Positions 7,754 to 15,966 of a DNA stretch of 64,000 nucleotides are shown one piece after another. Position numbers and translations under genes: made by a program. The stretch is from Lewinellaceae bacterium (GTDB taxonomy: Bacteria; Bacteroidota; Bacteroidia; Chitinophagales; Saprospiraceae). The notes below the pieces were generated by a model. That model did not search any database. It was not told the DNA's origin and was given only the letters and a program-made list of their open reading frames with translations. Every line of letters begins with the position of its first letter. Within the stretch, counting starts at the first letter, position 1. The stretch lies in assembly GCA_020636355.1 (NCBI GenBank), contig JACJYB010000018.1, forward strand, positions 21,881 to 85,880, in the 5' to 3' direction.

Positions 7754-10228
7754 ATGAAGGACACTCTGGGCACCAATGCTTTATACACAACCAACCATTT
7801 TGCGGAAGTTATCCTGCCGATAGCGATCCCTAAGCCTTACAGCTATTGGGTTCCGGAGGAATTGCTGGATCAGGTTGTTCCCGGCAAACGAGTTGAAGTC
7901 CAATTTGGGCGTCGTAAACTCTACGCCGGCATTGTCCTCCGCGTAGGACCTGTAGATGAGATCCCTTACCGGGCGAAACCCATCTTGTCTGTCCTGGATG
8001 AAGCGCCGATTGTTACCGATATCCATTTGCAATTTTGGCAATGGATCGCCGACTATTACCTCTGCACGATCGGAGAAGTAATGCATGCGGCATTGCCGGC
8101 AAGCCTGAAATTAACCAGTGAAACCACGATCCTTTTGCATCCGGACTTTGAGGATCATTTCGAGGACCTGGATGATCAGGAATACCTGATCGCGGAGGCG
8201 CTGACCATCCGGCATGAACTAAGTCTTGAAGACGTCCAGGGAATTCTGCAAATTAAAACCATTTATCCAATCATTAACCGGCTGTTGGTTAAAGGAGTAT
8301 TGCTGATCAAAGAGGAGCTGCAAGATGGGTACAAACCCAAAACGGTGGACATTATTCAACTGGCCGATGCCTTTGTTACGGATACCAACGCCGCCTTTGA
8401 ACTGACCGCACGAGCGCCTAAACAAACCGAAACATTACTGCACTTTTATCAACTATTCCGGGAGAAAGGCCGGGTTACCCGGGAAGATTTCCATCAGCAT
8501 CCGGAGATGCAGGCTAACCTGATACCCGCACTGGTGAAAAAAGGTATACTGGAAATCGTGCCCGAGGAGGTATCCCGGCTGAAACGGAATGAAAGTCCAC
8601 AAAACGAACTACCGGCTTTGACCGGGCAGCAAATTGAAGCTCTTGATGCTATCCATGCCCATTGGGAATACCATTACCCCATCCTCCTTTATGGTATAAC
8701 CGGAAGCGGCAAGACGCGGGTCTACATTGAACTGGCCAGGGAAATGCTGGCGAGCGGCAAACAAATTCTTTACCTCTTACCGGAGATAGCCCTGACGACA
8801 CAGGTCATAGAACGTCTCAGGCGCATCTTTGGTAATCAGATCATTGTATCCCACTCCAAATTATCATCGGCCGAGCGAGTTGAAGTCTGGAAAGCGGTGT
8901 TAAGCGGTCAGGGCATGGTGGTCGGCGCCCGCAGCGCGCTGTTTTTGCCATTCAACAACCTGGGGTTGATCGTGGTGGATGAAGAACACGATTCATCCTT
9001 CAAGCAGGCTGATCCGGCTCCCCGCTACAATGCCCGCGACGCTGCATTGGTTCTAAGCCGAATGCAACGGGCAAAAATTATCCTGGGCTCGGCCACTCCT
9101 TCGTTTGAAAGCTATTACAACGCACAAAAGGATAAGTACAAATTGGTCCACATGCCCGAACGGGTTGGGGATGCCGTTTTGCCGGTGACTGAGGTTGTAG
9201 ACCTGAAGGCATTCCAACGCAAACGACAGATGAAACATGAGTTCTCTCCGCCCCTCCTAGCGGCGATTGAATCAACCATTCAAAAGGGCAAACAAGTCAT
9301 CCTCTTCCAGAATCGACGGGGTTTTTCGCCCTATTTGCACTGCAAAATATGTGATTTCCATGCCCAGTGCGTACACTGCGATGTCAGTCTGACGTACCAC
9401 AAGTATTTCAACAAGTTGGTATGTCACTATTGCTCGTACCAAACCGATATCCCCAAATATTGTCCGGACTGTGGCTCGGATCAGTTGGAGCTAAAAGGAT
9501 TCGGTACAGAAAAAATTGAAGAAAATCTTAGAATACTGATGCCCGCATTACGCATCGGAAGGATGGACCTGGATACCGTCAAGACCGTCAAAGCACAGGA
9601 AAAGATCCTGCAAGACCTGGAGCTTAAACGTCTTGACGTCGTCATCGGCACCCAGATGGTGACCAAGGGACTGGACTTTCCTGGAATTGGGTTGGTTGCT
9701 ATCCTGCAGGTTGACCAAATGTTGCATTATCCCGACTACCGGGCGAATGAAAGAGCCTATCAACTCATCACCCAGGTCAGTGGCCGTGCAGGCCGGAAAG
9801 ATAGTCAGGGGCAGGTTATCTTGCAGACCTATCAGCCTGAACATCCGGTCATTCAGGATGTCCTCAAGAACCACTATCAATCATTTTATGCTTATGAAAT
9901 GCTTGAACGGAAGAAATTTGGGTATCCACCTTACACCCGTCAGGTCCTTCTGGTCCTTAAACACAAAACGGCCAAAACCGTTTTTGAGGGCGGCAAATGG
10001 CTGACCCGGCGATTGCGTGAAAAACTACCCGAGCGGGTTAAGGGTCCAAGTGAACCGACCGTAGCCCGTGTTCGGAACCAATACGTGCGCCATGTCCTGA
10101 TTACCCTGGACAAACGATTGGAACATCTGCAACAAGTAAAAGATTTTATTGAAAACAGCATCAGTGACTTGAAGGCGGAGGAAGGTTTTAGCACCATTCG
10201 GGTGAATGTGGATGTGGATCCGTATTAA
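7754..10228 (+). CDS. priA: Primosomal replication restart helicase PriA
   Basis: Superfamily 2 3'-5' helicase that restarts collapsed replication forks. I place the start at ATG 7754 (824 residues); the frame is open back to a TTG at 7670, but the conserved 3'-DNA-binding domain starts right after the ATG (VILPIAIPKPYSYWVPEEL). Visible motifs are the Walker A GITGSGKT (about residue 315), DEEH box VVDEEH (about 392), GSATPSFESYY, then the zinc region with eight Cys (HCKICDFHAQC, HCDVS, CHYCSY, CPDCGS), helicase motifs V/VI (GTQMVTKGLDFP, QVSGRAGR) and the C-terminal PriA domain. Length fits Bacteroidota PriA. It is followed by a spacer with an 11-bp inverted repeat, then tRNA-Ala on the other strand. 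Confidence 0.95.
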   Translation: MKDTLGTNALYTTNHFAEVILPIAIPKPYSYWVPEELLDQVVPGKRVEVQFGRRKLYAGIVLRVGPVDEIPYRAKPILSVLDEAPIVTDIHLQFWQWIADYYLCTIGEVMHAALPASLKLTSETTILLHPDFEDHFEDLDDQEYLIAEALTIRHELSLEDVQGILQIKTIYPIINRLLVKGVLLIKEELQDGYKPKTVDIIQLADAFVTDTNAAFELTARAPKQTETLLHFYQLFREKGRVTREDFHQHPEMQANLIPALVKKGILEIVPEEVSRLKRNESPQNELPALTGQQIEALDAIHAHWEYHYPILLYGITGSGKTRVYIELAREMLASGKQILYLLPEIALTTQVIERLRRIFGNQIIVSHSKLSSAERVEVWKAVLSGQGMVVGARSALFLPFNNLGLIVVDEEHDSSFKQADPAPRYNARDAALVLSRMQRAKIILGSATPSFESYYNAQKDKYKLVHMPERVGDAVLPVTEVVDLKAFQRKRQMKHEFSPPLLAAIESTIQKGKQVILFQNRRGFSPYLHCKICDFHAQCVHCDVSLTYHKYFNKLVCHYCSYQTDIPKYCPDCGSDQLELKGFGTEKIEENLRILMPALRIGRMDLDTVKTVKAQEKILQDLELKRLDVVIGTQMVTKGLDFPGIGLVAILQVDQMLHYPDYRANERAYQLITQVSGRAGRKDSQGQVILQTYQPEHPVIQDVLKNHYQSFYAYEMLERKKFGYPPYTRQVLLVLKHKTAKTVFEGGKWLTRRLREKLPERVKGPSEPTVARVRNQYVRHVLITLDKRLEHLQQVKDFIENSISDLKAEEGFSTIRVNVDVDPY

Positions 10229-10245
10229 GAAGGGAAGGCTGGGTC

Positions 10246-10295
10246 GATCAGAAGTTAAGAAGTAAGCCGAAGCAATCACCTCTAAACTTCTGATC
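10246..10295. repeat. 11-bp inverted repeat downstream of priA
   Basis: GATCAGAAGTT at 10246-10256 is the exact reverse complement of AACTTCTGATC at 10285-10295, with a 28-nt loop. A third partial copy (ATCAGAAGT) lies near 10312. There is no T-run, so it is not a typical intrinsic terminator, though it could slow transcription between convergent priA and tRNA-Ala. Confidence 0.5.
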
Positions 10296-10336
10296 TTTAC
10301 GAGCCACTTCTATCAGAAGTCAACATACCTAAGGAG

Positions 10337-10410
<74 letters not shown>

Positions 10411-10425
10411 AGGTTTAGCGGACAG

Positions 10426-10433
10426 CAAAGATA
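10426..10433 (-). promoter_or_regulatory. -7 promoter element for tRNA-Ala
   Basis: On the minus strand this reads TATCTTTG, an exact match to the Bacteroidota TAnnTTTG -7 consensus, 16 nt before the mature tRNA 5' end. The -33 box is not clear. Confidence 0.55.
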
Positions 10434-10549
10434 GAAATTGATTTTAGATTTCACCGGGAGATAATCAGTTAATCCGTCGATTTGTTTATCCGCTTACGGA
10501 CAACGAACGATCAGCTACCGGCTATTAACGACCAGGTACTGAGGACAGA

Positions 10550-11230
10550 CTACCCCTCTACCGGAATATCTCCCCTTTTAGCCGCCCGGATTATCTTTTT
10601 ATTAGCCGTGAGGATTACCTCGACGCGACGATTTTGCTGACGACCTGCCGCAGTGTCGTTGGACACTATCGGATCGGATTCACCCATCCCTTCCGTATCC
10701 AATCGTTTGCCGGCTACCGCGTCTTGCCGCAGGTATTCATCCACAGAAGCAGCTCGTTTTTTAGAGAGTTCCAGATTGTAGGCGACTGTTCCCGTATTAT
10801 CGGTATGACCCATGACCAGAATATCCGTCCCATCGTATTTATTCAGCGTTTTTGCCAGATTATCCAGGTTATTTTTGGTCTCGGCCCGTAATGCGTAAGA
10901 GTCGATGTTAAACAACAGTCCGGAATCAAAGGTGATCAGAATCCCTTCACCGATACGTTCAACTTTGGCTCCTTCGAGGTCCTTACGGATTTCTTCGGCT
11001 TGCTTATCCATGTAGTTCCCGATCAGGGCGCCCGCCGTACCTCCGATAGCTGCGCCAACCAGAACACCCACCGCCCTGTTGTTTTTGGCGATAACGCCGC
11101 CTACCACTCCGCCGGCGGTTGCCCCGATCACCGCACCTTTGACTTTTCGCGATGCATTACACTGGAGATTGACTAAAGCGATAGATACCAATAGGGATAG
11201 CATGAGCACTTTGCGCATCATAGATTTCAC
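10550..11230 (-). CDS. OmpA family lipoprotein with glycine zipper
   Basis: Cell-envelope lipoprotein that probably binds peptidoglycan. The 226 residues begin with a lipoprotein signal (SLLVSIALVNLQC, Cys at about residue 24). Next is a glycine-zipper segment (GAVIGATAGGVVGGVIA and GVLVGAAIGGTAGALIG, about 31-69), then an OmpA C-terminal domain (about 100-210) with the conserved pattern GHTDNTG, NLELSKKRAASV and NRRVEVIL. The same layout occurs in many Bacteroidota and in proteobacterial YiaD. It is monocistronic. The alternative start three codons downstream (MMRK) changes nothing of substance. Confidence 0.92.
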   Translation of the reverse strand: MKSMMRKVLMLSLLVSIALVNLQCNASRKVKGAVIGATAGGVVGGVIAKNNRAVGVLVGAAIGGTAGALIGNYMDKQAEEIRKDLEGAKVERIGEGILITFDSGLLFNIDSYALRAETKNNLDNLAKTLNKYDGTDILVMGHTDNTGTVAYNLELSKKRAASVDEYLRQDAVAGKRLDTEGMGESDPIVSNDTAAGRQQNRRVEVILTANKKIIRAAKRGDIPVEG

Positions 11231-11383
11231 GTTTTGATTTTAACTATAACGAATTACACATGCAAATTCTTATGATAAAGGCCTGGGCGTGAATTTTCAG
11301 ATTGCACAACCGACCATCGTGCCACTGGCCGCGATGTGATCTACATCACGTTGATTCCGCTCGAATTCCATTTATTTTGTGTC

Positions 11384-11641
11384 ATGCAAACACCGTGGTA
11401 TAATCGCTGGGAAAACATTCTCCCCATGGCCCTTATGCTGGGCCTTTTGCCTTTTTTTCCTGAACCGCACCTTATTGGGAAGATCCGCTGGATCGCAGGT
11501 GGGGCTCATGGAATGGGTCTAATGGATTGGTTTGACTTTTTCTGGCATGGTTGGCCTTGGATACTGGTTTTCCGTCTCGCGTATTTGCAGTTCATCGCGA
11601 AGAAAATACCGGCCGAAACCAGTCCCGCTAAGAAATCCTGA
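11384..11641 (+). CDS. Small conserved membrane protein
   Basis: Short inner-membrane protein of unknown function. I chose ATG 11384 (85 residues); the frame is open upstream from 11336, but the conserved part starts here (MQTPWYNRWENILPM). A membrane segment (about residues 12-24) is followed by FFPEPHLIGKIRWIAGGAHGM, then an amphipathic WFDFFWHGWPWIL segment and a second membrane span. Short proteins with the PHLxGKxxWxxGGAxGM...WFD pattern are widespread in Bacteroidota and are sometimes loosely labelled RND transporter; I see no transporter domain in this one. Confidence 0.75.
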   Translation: MQTPWYNRWENILPMALMLGLLPFFPEPHLIGKIRWIAGGAHGMGLMDWFDFFWHGWPWILVFRLAYLQFIAKKIPAETSPAKKS

Positions 11642-11720
11642 TCAGGGTACAAGAACAGGAGCCCTTTACAATTTCACCTTTAGAATACTGATTCATTCAG
11701 TCCACTGATAATAATGCAGA

Positions 11721-12473
11721 TTATCGGGAAGGCAACCGCTTAACGCTGGCGATTGTGCCGGCTACCGTAGCCAGTGGAGGTGCAATCATTAATCCGATGA
11801 CCGGAATAAAGAGCATAAGCATAAACGGAATACCATTGCCTAATGCCAGCCCCCGATGCTCGCGGATGAATTGTCGGCTTGCCTTACGCTTAAGATGGCG
11901 CTCCATCGTGTAATCCAGATTACCGAAACCCGCATAAAAGGATTGCGTCAAAAAGATCAACACGGGAGATAATAAGTTGACCACCGGGACCAGGCCAAGA
12001 AGGATCCATGCCAATGTCCACAGAAGTTCGCGAATCAGGTTGCCGACGGCCAATCTTAATCCACGAATAAACTCATATACCACCCGTTTACCCGAAAAAG
12101 TGGTATCCGGATCACTACCGGTGAGGATTTGTTCTACACGTTCAGACAGGGGACTCATGAAGGGTGACATCACTGCCATCAGCAGATTTTTTAGCACAAT
12201 CACGCCCAATAATCCGATCAGGACACCTCCAACCCACACCGCATGATTTGCTAAAAAACGATCGACTGCATCCCAGGGTAACCAGGTCAGCCATCCGACC
12301 ACCAGCGTACCCAATGGGACGGCCAGGAAATATAACATCAATCCGAATAGCGCCGAAAGGATTAGTGCACTCCAGATGGCAGGACCTATAAAATAACGAC
12401 CCAACCGGTAATCACGGATCATGGAATAGGCACGAAAATAGGCAGCAAGGGCTCCGAAAAAATCACTAAACAT
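11721..12473 (-). CDS. EI24 domain (CysZ-like) membrane protein
   Basis: Integral membrane protein of the EI24/CysZ family (250 residues). Several hydrophobic spans are visible at about 30-55, 70-90, 95-115, 150-180 and 205-240. An amphipathic MSPFMSPLSERVEQILTG segment follows the third span, which matches the family signature (SPFYSPLAERVE-like), and a Gly/Pro-rich last span ends in VAGTIASVKRLP. CysZ is a sulfate permease in enterobacteria; other members have no firm function, and no cysteine genes lie nearby, so sulfate transport is only a possibility. Confidence 0.8.
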   Translation of the reverse strand: MFSDFFGALAAYFRAYSMIRDYRLGRYFIGPAIWSALILSALFGLMLYFLAVPLGTLVVGWLTWLPWDAVDRFLANHAVWVGGVLIGLLGVIVLKNLLMAVMSPFMSPLSERVEQILTGSDPDTTFSGKRVVYEFIRGLRLAVGNLIRELLWTLAWILLGLVPVVNLLSPVLIFLTQSFYAGFGNLDYTMERHLKRKASRQFIREHRGLALGNGIPFMLMLFIPVIGLMIAPPLATVAGTIASVKRLPSR

Positions 12474-12588
12474 ATGCAGAGAGGTCAGTTCTTTTCGAAA
12501 CTAAGCCATCGCTGGAACTAATTCCAGTGCAAAGGACGGATCGCTTCCAGCAATCGACCAACCTTAGGCCAAGGCATTGGAGTTGGGA

Positions 12589-13974
12589 TTATTCTGCTTT
12601 TTTCTTGCGTTTGGTCTTGAAGAGTTCAACCACTTCTTTGTCCCGGAGGAAGCCCAGTTCGACGAAAGCAGAAGAAACGAATTTTTTGATATCCTGATAG
12701 TCCTTGCCACGCTTATCGATGTATACTTTTAACAACCGCTTGATGTAAGCCAAACTGAAATTTTTGATCTCCTGATTAAATTCCTGATTGGCAAACATAT
12801 TCATATACATCGTGAATACTTTGTTGTACTCAAAGTATTCGGGATATTCACTGGTAGGCAAATTGTCCATCAGCTTCCGGAAATTCATCAATAAGGTTTG
12901 ACGAACTGCCTCATTTACAGTCGATAATCCTTCGTGACTATCGTAATACCCGCGGATGGCCTGGATCGTGTCTTCATGCACGTAGCCTTTGGAATAGAGT
13001 TCGTCCATCAGCTGGTAAAAGCCCAGCATGTCATCCTTGATTTTTTTATCCAGCAAATCCAGGACACGCTGCTGACATTTACCGTCAATAAACACGCCGT
13101 GTTCAACCAGATTGATAATGAACTGAAAATAGTCCTCATTAAAGGTCGGATTCTCCTTGCGGGCGCGGTTCAAATCCTGTTCCAGCACTTTTTTATCCTG
13201 ATTGTTCAGGTCATAAAAATTGGCAACGATCGCAAGCACCTGGGTGTATTCCTGGGTCCCTTTGATTTTGGGATTCTGCAGCATCTGAATAATCTGATAC
13301 AGAAAGCTGTTGTTGTCATCATACCTGCGGATGCGCTCAAGCAGGAAGGTGCGTAAGGAAGGATACAAGATCTTGAGCTCCTCCACGGTTTCCGGAAACT
13401 CGGCGGTCAGGAAGTTCGCATTTACGAATTGACGTTTGAATTTAGCCCGGCCAATACGGCGTTCTTCTTTCTCCTGGTATTTAGGCATCACCTGAGCATT
13501 AAGGAAATGAATGACGCGTTTGTTCGAGATATCGTTCATCAGGTGGGAGATCCAGATCCTGCTGCTTAATGCAAAGCCCACCTGAATAGCCTGCCCAATC
13601 CGCTGTTTCAGTATTTCAAAATTGGAAGAATTGCAGATGGCCAAGAGTACTTCTCGGAAGTGATCCTGAGGTCTGATGTATTTATATGCTTCATTGACTT
13701 CTCCACGCAAGACCGAATACCCAAGGATTCGGGGCATGTATAACCCTTCAAAGGATTCATCAAGCATCTCTTTCTCCAGTGCAATGATTTGCAAGGGATG
13801 GTGTGTAGCAACGGATTCGTGCAATTCAGCCAGGGCTGGTTCAAAAGCATCACGCAATGCCTGATAATCTTCTTCTTCCTCGGATTCCAGGTAGGCAGCC
13901 AGTAACTCACTGGCTTGAATTTGCTGAGCAATGGATTCGAGCTGATCTTTATAGGATTTTAGTAGAGCTTCCAT
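12589..13974 (-). CDS. Hypothetical helical protein, conserved-looking
   Basis: I do not recognise this 461-residue protein. I chose ATG 13974 (MEALLKSYKDQLE); nine extra codons are possible upstream. It has no signal peptide or membrane span and is almost entirely helical and highly charged, with repeated Phe/Leu/Tyr-spaced helices reminiscent of alpha-solenoids. An acidic stretch (ESEEEEDYQ) lies near residue 40 and a basic tail (KTKRKKKAE) at the C-terminus. It is likely cytoplasmic. It follows rpsP on the same strand after a 200-nt spacer with a strong terminator, so it is probably transcribed separately; a -7-like TATCTTTG lies at 14134-14141. Confidence 0.8.
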   Translation of the reverse strand: MEALLKSYKDQLESIAQQIQASELLAAYLESEEEEDYQALRDAFEPALAELHESVATHHPLQIIALEKEMLDESFEGLYMPRILGYSVLRGEVNEAYKYIRPQDHFREVLLAICNSSNFEILKQRIGQAIQVGFALSSRIWISHLMNDISNKRVIHFLNAQVMPKYQEKEERRIGRAKFKRQFVNANFLTAEFPETVEELKILYPSLRTFLLERIRRYDDNNSFLYQIIQMLQNPKIKGTQEYTQVLAIVANFYDLNNQDKKVLEQDLNRARKENPTFNEDYFQFIINLVEHGVFIDGKCQQRVLDLLDKKIKDDMLGFYQLMDELYSKGYVHEDTIQAIRGYYDSHEGLSTVNEAVRQTLLMNFRKLMDNLPTSEYPEYFEYNKVFTMYMNMFANQEFNQEIKNFSLAYIKRLLKVYIDKRGKDYQDIKKFVSSAFVELGFLRDKEVVELFKTKRKKKAE

Positions 13975-14092
13975 ACGATAAATTGAGTGATCTTTTAGCA
14001 AGCAGTGAATACAGATCCCGGCAAGTTTTTGGCTTACCCACTGTAAAAAACCTACTTGTTCGTATCAAAAAATTGGGGAATATCCCATTAAA

Positions 14093-14133
14093 ACAAACCT
14101 AGTAAAACCCACCAGAGGCTTTACTAGGCTTGT
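14093..14133 (-). terminator. Intrinsic terminator after rpsP
   Basis: ACAAACCTAGTAAA at 14093-14106 pairs with TTTACTAGGCTTGT at 14120-14133 (one mismatch) around a 13-nt loop. On the minus strand the hairpin is followed by a T-rich run (TTTGTTTTAAT), so it should end transcription of rpsP, whose stop is 42 nt upstream. Confidence 0.75.
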
Positions 14134-14174
14134 CAAAGATAAACAAATCGGAATTTCTCCCGATGTCTTATTTC

Positions 14175-14879
14175 TTATTCTTCGTCCTTTGTGGACTCTT
14201 CCTGAGCTTCAGCTTCCGGTGCAGGCGTTTCAGAAGCAGCTGCTTCTTCATTTTCTGCAGATGTTTCCTCCGGGGCTTCGGCAGCAGCAACTGATTCTTC
14301 GGCAACTTCCGAAGCTGCCTCAACAGCTTCTTCGGCAACTGCTTCTTCTGCAACAGCTTCTTCAGCAATCACGGCAGCAGCGGTTTCAACCGTTTCTTCA
14401 GCTACTTCCGCTACTTCTTGAGCTTCTTCTGCTTCGGCGGCAGCTTCAGCGGCTTTAGGCTTGGTGGATTTTACTATACCAAATACTTTTTCGTGGAATG
14501 TACGCTGCACTTCCGTCTCTTTCTCAACGTGTTTTGCAATTTGCGATTCTTTTCCACTTAACCATTTGGTAAACATTTCCTCAGCTTGCTCCTGGGTGAA
14601 GGCCCCTTTCTTTACGCCACGGAGTAAATGTTTCTTGTGCAAAACACCCTTGTAGCGCAAAATTGCTTTAGCCGTATCGGTAGGTTGTGCACCTTTCATC
14701 AACCAATCCAGCGCCTTATCGCGATCAAGATCAATGCTTGCTGGTTTGGTCATGGGGTTGTACGTACCCAATTTTTCAATAAAGCGACCATCACGTGGTG
14801 CCCGTGCATCCGCTACTACGATGTGGTAGAACGGTGCTTTTTTGCGCCCCCGGCGCTGTAATCTGATTTTTACTGACAT
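14175..14879 (-). CDS. rpsP: Ribosomal protein bS16 with long acidic Ala/Glu tail
   Basis: 30S subunit protein bS16. Residues 1-80 are canonical S16 (MSVKIRLQRRGRKKAPFYHI, VADARAPRDGRFIEKLGTYNP, DRDKALDWLMKGAQPTDTA). Residues 80-135 hold a helical extension (KWLSGKESQIAKHVEKE), and about 140-234 form a low-complexity Ala/Glu/Val tail with repeated AEEAV units. Most bacterial S16 are 80-100 residues; longer forms of about 180-200 residues with acidic tails are known in Bacteroidota, so 234 is on the long side. The gene has its own -7 promoter element and terminator. rimM and trmD, its usual partners in many phyla, are absent here. Confidence 0.95.
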   Translation of the reverse strand: MSVKIRLQRRGRKKAPFYHIVVADARAPRDGRFIEKLGTYNPMTKPASIDLDRDKALDWLMKGAQPTDTAKAILRYKGVLHKKHLLRGVKKGAFTQEQAEEMFTKWLSGKESQIAKHVEKETEVQRTFHEKVFGIVKSTKPKAAEAAAEAEEAQEVAEVAEETVETAAAVIAEEAVAEEAVAEEAVEAASEVAEESVAAAEAPEETSAENEEAAASETPAPEAEAQEESTKDEE

Positions 14880-14950
14880 CAGTTAAAATTTATTTGGTTT
14901 AACCATACCCGGCTTGTCCGTTCAACGGACCCGGGCTTTTAACAGGGCTG

Positions 14951-14958
14951 CAAAGATA
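14951..14958 (-). promoter_or_regulatory. -7 promoter element for rpsP
   Basis: Reads TATCTTTG on the minus strand, an exact TAnnTTTG match, 71 nt upstream of the rpsP start. The leader between them has a GC-rich inverted segment (CCCGGCTTGTCCGTT with ACGGACCCGGG) that could be a regulatory hairpin. Confidence 0.55.
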
Positions 14959-15071
14959 ATGGAAATCCTGATAAGAATAAATAAATGTTTATTCGCAGTG
15001 TTTTAAAATGAACACTTACTTGAGTAATCAAATTTAGGATGCCAACCTTATCGGTCAACTGAATGCATCTT

Positions 15072-15117
15072 TCACCATTCACCATTCACCATTCAACATT
15101 CAACATTCAACATTTCT
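15072..15117. repeat. Short tandem repeat (ATTCACC / ATTCAAC)n
   Basis: Three units of ATTCACC run into three units of ATTCAAC directly after the stop of the 15119 gene. Close relatives of this repeat occur near 32650-32685 and 52682-52722, also just past minus-strand stop codons. Confidence 0.7.
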
Positions 15118-15118
15118 A

Positions 15119-15844
15119 TCAGTCTCTCCTGGCCCACACCTCATGGAGCGGCTCCCCTTTGCTGGACTTTCCGCTATGGTACCAGTCGCTGTCCTTGACT
15201 TGAAAATCAAACGATAGTGATGCGCCTACACGGGATTTATCGCGGGAAAAGAAGCGGATGATTTCGGTGTATTTACCGTCTACGGCGGTGTAATCGCCAC
15301 CTCCGGTGCCGAAGAATTCTTTCGTTTCGGTATTGTAGGCGATCCATTGGAAATGAGAACCCGTCAGGATCTTCATGGTTTTCCGTGGTTGGTTGAGATC
15401 ACGCCGGTTCACCTGACCCTGATCATCAACTCGCCCTGCCATAAGCCAGGCCCCGGTCAATGGTGTAAATGCCGGGTTATCCGCACGCTTCCAGGTCAAT
15501 TTGCTGCCTCCATCACCGGAAATCAATTGTTCTCCGGTCACGGTAAAACTCCAGCTTTCCTGGTTGCCTACCTGATCCGGCTTATCGGTACTGAACTCAT
15601 AGGTAACTCGCATTTTACCGCCATCGGGCATCCAGGTGCCCCCTTTCGTCCAGACAAAATCACCGTCATCGGTTTTGTAGAGGGTCCAGGACCAGGCCCC
15701 CTTAGTCACCAGCAATACCTGGGTTACCGGCCCGGATTTACTTTGTCCTTTGATTTCCCAGGCGCCAGTCAATAACATTTGTTGGGGTTGGGCTGAAAGT
15801 ACGAGGGCAAGCAAGCTGGTGATTATGGTTAGAGCTAATCTCAT
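15119..15844 (-). CDS. Secreted protein with two internal repeats, function unknown
   Basis: A 241-residue exported protein with a clear Sec signal peptide (MRLALTIITSLLALVLSAQ). Two similar halves are visible: each starts with LTGAW (residues about 25 and 128), continues with a K-x-x-x-G-x-x-x-W-x-x-Y strand (GAWSWTLYKTDDGDF; GSHFQWIAYNTETKEFF), then a Gly-rich GGTWMPDGGK / GGGDYTAVDGK turn and an Y/I-E-F-S-x-D-K strand. This is a small beta-barrel (lipocalin-like) repeat as in DUF4488-type secreted proteins; the exact family is uncertain. It stands alone. Confidence 0.8.
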   Translation of the reverse strand: MRLALTIITSLLALVLSAQPQQMLLTGAWEIKGQSKSGPVTQVLLVTKGAWSWTLYKTDDGDFVWTKGGTWMPDGGKMRVTYEFSTDKPDQVGNQESWSFTVTGEQLISGDGGSKLTWKRADNPAFTPLTGAWLMAGRVDDQGQVNRRDLNQPRKTMKILTGSHFQWIAYNTETKEFFGTGGGDYTAVDGKYTEIIRFFSRDKSRVGASLSFDFQVKDSDWYHSGKSSKGEPLHEVWARRD

Positions 15845-15966
15845 GTTTGATTCATTTATTGATGCATTACAAAAATGGAATTATTTGTGCAAAGATGAAA
15901 TCCCTATTTGGCAACCAATAACCCTGAAAGCAGTGTATTTATAGGCCGATAATGGTTGGCTTTGCT

